From the NCBI GenBank assembly GCA_016234495.1, contig JACRBI010000023.1, positions 1-41,325 of the forward strand: DNA of 41,325 bases, given 5' to 3'. The position numbers were made by a program, and so were the translations under genes. The DNA is from Chloroflexota bacterium. GTDB taxonomy: Bacteria; Chloroflexota; Anaerolineae; Anaerolineales; Villigracilaceae. The notes beneath the pieces are model-generated. The model worked only from the letters and a program-made list of their open reading frames with translations, was not told the origin of the DNA and did no database searches. Below, piece by piece: positions 39,615-41,325 of this stretch; position 1 is the first letter of the stretch; each line of letters starts with the position of its first letter.

Positions 39615-41171
39615 ATGACAAAGATTCAAATCTACGACACCACCCTGCGTGACGGAACGCAATCCGAAGGCTTCAACCTTTCGGCGAATGACAAAGTCCG
39701 CATCGCGCACAAACTGGATGAACTCGGCGTTGCCTTCATCGAAGGCGGCTGGCCTGGCTCCAACCCCAAAGATGTGGAGTTCTTCGAACGCGCGCGCGAC
39801 ATGCAATGGAAGAATGCGCTCATCGCAGCATTCGGTTCCACCTGCCGCGTCAAAGGCGGCCCCGAAGACGACGCGAATATCAAAGCCCTGCTTGATTCGC
39901 AAACCCCCGTCTGCACCATCTTTGGCAAAACGTGGACTCTGCACGTCACCGAAGTTTTGCAAACCACGCTCGAAGATAATCTGCGGATCATCGAGCAGTC
40001 TGTTGCCTATCTCAAAGCCAACGGCAGGCGCGTCATCTACGATGCCGAGCATTTTTTCGACGGCTACAAAGCTGATTCATCCTACGCGCTTGAAACCTTG
40101 AAGGCGGCCATTCGCGGCGGCGCGGAAATGGTCGTGCTGTGCGACACCAACGGCGGCTCCATGCCCTGGGATGTTGAACGCATCATCCGCGAAATGAAGT
40201 CTTCCATCACGCATCCCTTCGGCATTCACCCGCATAATGATTCCGAGACCGCGCTCATCAATGCGCTGACCGCCGTGCGCGAAGGCGCGATTCAAGTTCA
40301 AGGCACGATCAACGGCGTGGGCGAACGCTGCGGAAACGTGAACCTGTGCTCGGTCATGGCGAACCTCGAACTCAAGATGGGATATCAATGCCTGCCCAAG
40401 GGAAATATCCAGCACTTATATGACCTGTCTCATTTCGTCGCGGAGGTTGCCAACATCACGCCCGACGAGCATTTGCCTTTCGTGGGCAAATCTGCCTTCG
40501 CACACAAAGGCGGAGTGCATGTCGCTGCGATGAGGCGCTCGGCTGTTTCCTATCAACACATCAGCCCGGAAAGCATCGGCAACAAAATGCGCGTGGTGGT
40601 CTCGGATTTGTCCGGGCGTGGAAACCTGCTCAGCAAAGCCGAAGAACACGGCGTGGAAGTGGACGGCACGGAGGTCGTTCCCATTCTCAACGAGATCAAA
40701 GAACTTGAAGCGCGCGGTTTTTCATTTGAAGCGGCTGAGGCCTCGGTTGCGATCATGTTGAAGCGGCAGGAATACGGCTACAAGCCGCCGTTTGAACTGA
40801 TTGACTTCTTCGTCAACGTTGAGCATCGTCAGGGACGCGGCATTTTCGCCGAAGCGATGGTCAAAGTCCGCGTGCAGGGCGAAGTGCTGCACACCGCAGC
40901 CGAAGGCAACGGCCCGGTCAACGCGCTGGATCTTGCGCTGCGAAAAGCACTGATGGGATACTATCCGCGCATCGCGAATTTTCATTTGTCCGATTACAAA
41001 GTCCGCATCCTGGATTCAGATCACGGCACAGAAGCCATCACCCGCGTCTTGATCGACACGCGCAATACTACCTCGCGCTGGAGCACTGTCGGCGCGGGCA
41101 CGAACATCATCGAAGCCTCATGGCGCGCGCTCGCGGATTCGGTGGAATATGGTTTGATGGTGGCGCATTAA
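39615..41171 (+). CDS. cimA: (R)-citramalate synthase
   Basis: 518 residues. HMGL-like domain with DTTLRDGTQSEGF at residue 8, metal motif HPHNDSETALINAL near 205, GERCGNVNLC, and a C-terminal LeuA-type dimer/allosteric domain (about 390-515). CimA condenses pyruvate and acetyl-CoA to citramalate, which LeuCD and LeuB convert to 2-ketobutyrate, bypassing threonine in isoleucine synthesis. Sequence differs from LeuA in the active-site region (SEGF in place of SPG). It is the last gene of the operon and lies 50 bp after leuD. Confidence 0.92.
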   Translation: MTKIQIYDTTLRDGTQSEGFNLSANDKVRIAHKLDELGVAFIEGGWPGSNPKDVEFFERARDMQWKNALIAAFGSTCRVKGGPEDDANIKALLDSQTPVCTIFGKTWTLHVTEVLQTTLEDNLRIIEQSVAYLKANGRRVIYDAEHFFDGYKADSSYALETLKAAIRGGAEMVVLCDTNGGSMPWDVERIIREMKSSITHPFGIHPHNDSETALINALTAVREGAIQVQGTINGVGERCGNVNLCSVMANLELKMGYQCLPKGNIQHLYDLSHFVAEVANITPDEHLPFVGKSAFAHKGGVHVAAMRRSAVSYQHISPESIGNKMRVVVSDLSGRGNLLSKAEEHGVEVDGTEVVPILNEIKELEARGFSFEAAEASVAIMLKRQEYGYKPPFELIDFFVNVEHRQGRGIFAEAMVKVRVQGEVLHTAAEGNGPVNALDLALRKALMGYYPRIANFHLSDYKVRILDSDHGTEAITRVLIDTRNTTSRWSTVGAGTNIIEASWRALADSVEYGLMVAH

Positions 41172-41210
41172 TAATTGGTAATTGGTAATTGGTAATTATT
41201 GATTTTTGAA
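41172..41210. repeat. AT-rich direct repeats after cimA
   Basis: TAATTGG/TAATTGG-type heptamers repeat in tandem and resemble the family B spacer. No good terminator hairpin was found here. Confidence 0.5.
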
Positions 41211-41232
41211 AAACGAAAGTCACAAAATGTGC

Positions 41233-41238
41233 CATAAT
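41233..41238 (+). promoter_or_regulatory. Extended -10 box of the last gene
   Basis: TGCCATAAT (TG-n-CATAAT) is followed by 6 nt and then the ATG at 41245; no Shine-Dalgarno. Confidence 0.4.
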
Positions 41239-41244
41239 AGAGGC

Positions 41245-41325
41245 ATGAGACGAAAAGGAACAAATGAAGAGTTAGCCATCATACGCAATCAAGGGCTGCG
41301 CCTGCTAGCTGCAGGCAAAAAGCCC
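41245..41325 (+). CDS. N-terminus of a probable IS630-like transposase (partial)
   Basis: 27 codons visible before the window ends: MRRKGTNEELAIIRNQGLRL and then LLAAGKKP. The RxxxGLRLLxxGxxP layout is the start of the helix-turn-helix of IS630/Tc1-type transposases. Too short to be certain; a winged-helix regulator is possible. Confidence 0.45.
   Translation, partial: MRRKGTNEELAIIRNQGLRLLAAGKKP

Overview
The window looks like a chromosome segment of an uncultured Chloroflexota bacterium of the Anaerolineae type. This is inferred from three things: a Ser/Thr kinase fused to a TolB-like propeller, a mix of Shine-Dalgarno-led and apparently leaderless genes, and abundant small palindromic intergenic repeats. 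No rRNA is present to confirm it.

Region 1 (1-6711) is an integrated mobile or plasmid-like element. It carries a ParA partition operon on the minus strand (ParA is cut by the window edge), a small two-TM protein, an excisionase-like HTH protein, and a promoter covered by a perfect 12-bp palindrome. That promoter drives a roughly 175-nt leader with riboswitch-like or structured-RNA folding, followed by an 84-residue unknown protein and two tandem paralogous large serine recombinases. The second recombinase reads 92 bp into the antisense strand of a host Zn-ribbon/OB-fold gene, which suggests the element sits at the 3' end of that gene.

Region 2 (6620-15055) is ordinary housekeeping: the DUF35 protein, the kinase-propeller, an O-methyltransferase, a PatB/MalY-type C-S lyase, an SCP-x-type thiolase, a PilZ protein and two PlsC-like acyltransferases. 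Region 3 (15022-25818, mostly minus strand) holds a SulP transporter and a tightly coupled five-gene operon. That operon encodes a DppB-like permease, a DppC-like permease fused to a PQQ-type propeller, a dihydropyrimidinase/hydantoinase, and two miniature beta-carbonic-anhydrase-like proteins; no ATPase or binding protein is encoded nearby. A LysM surface protein, RNase HII, a GT2 glycosyltransferase and a NERD-like membrane protein follow.

Region 4 (25850-30000) contains tRNA-Pro(TGG) between two tandem arrays, one made of copies of its 3' end and the other of copies of its 5' end. It also holds an esterase lipoprotein, GalE, an M50 protease, and a nucleotidyltransferase toxin-antitoxin-like pair. 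That pair lies between 45-bp direct repeats of the protease gene's 3' end.

Region 5 (30039-41171) is a branched-chain amino acid operon: ilvD-ilvB-ilvN-ilvC-leuA-(small ORF)-leuC-leuD-cimA. Its leader has a sigma70-type promoter, a 34-residue leader peptide with 11 consecutive Leu/Ile/Val codons, an intrinsic terminator, and a matching antiterminator pairing. This is a textbook ribosome-mediated attenuator in an unexpected lineage. The genes make valine, leucine and, through citramalate, isoleucine; leuB and ilvE must lie elsewhere. Most spacers of this operon contain palindromic repeats of a few families. The window ends in the start of a probable IS630-like transposase.
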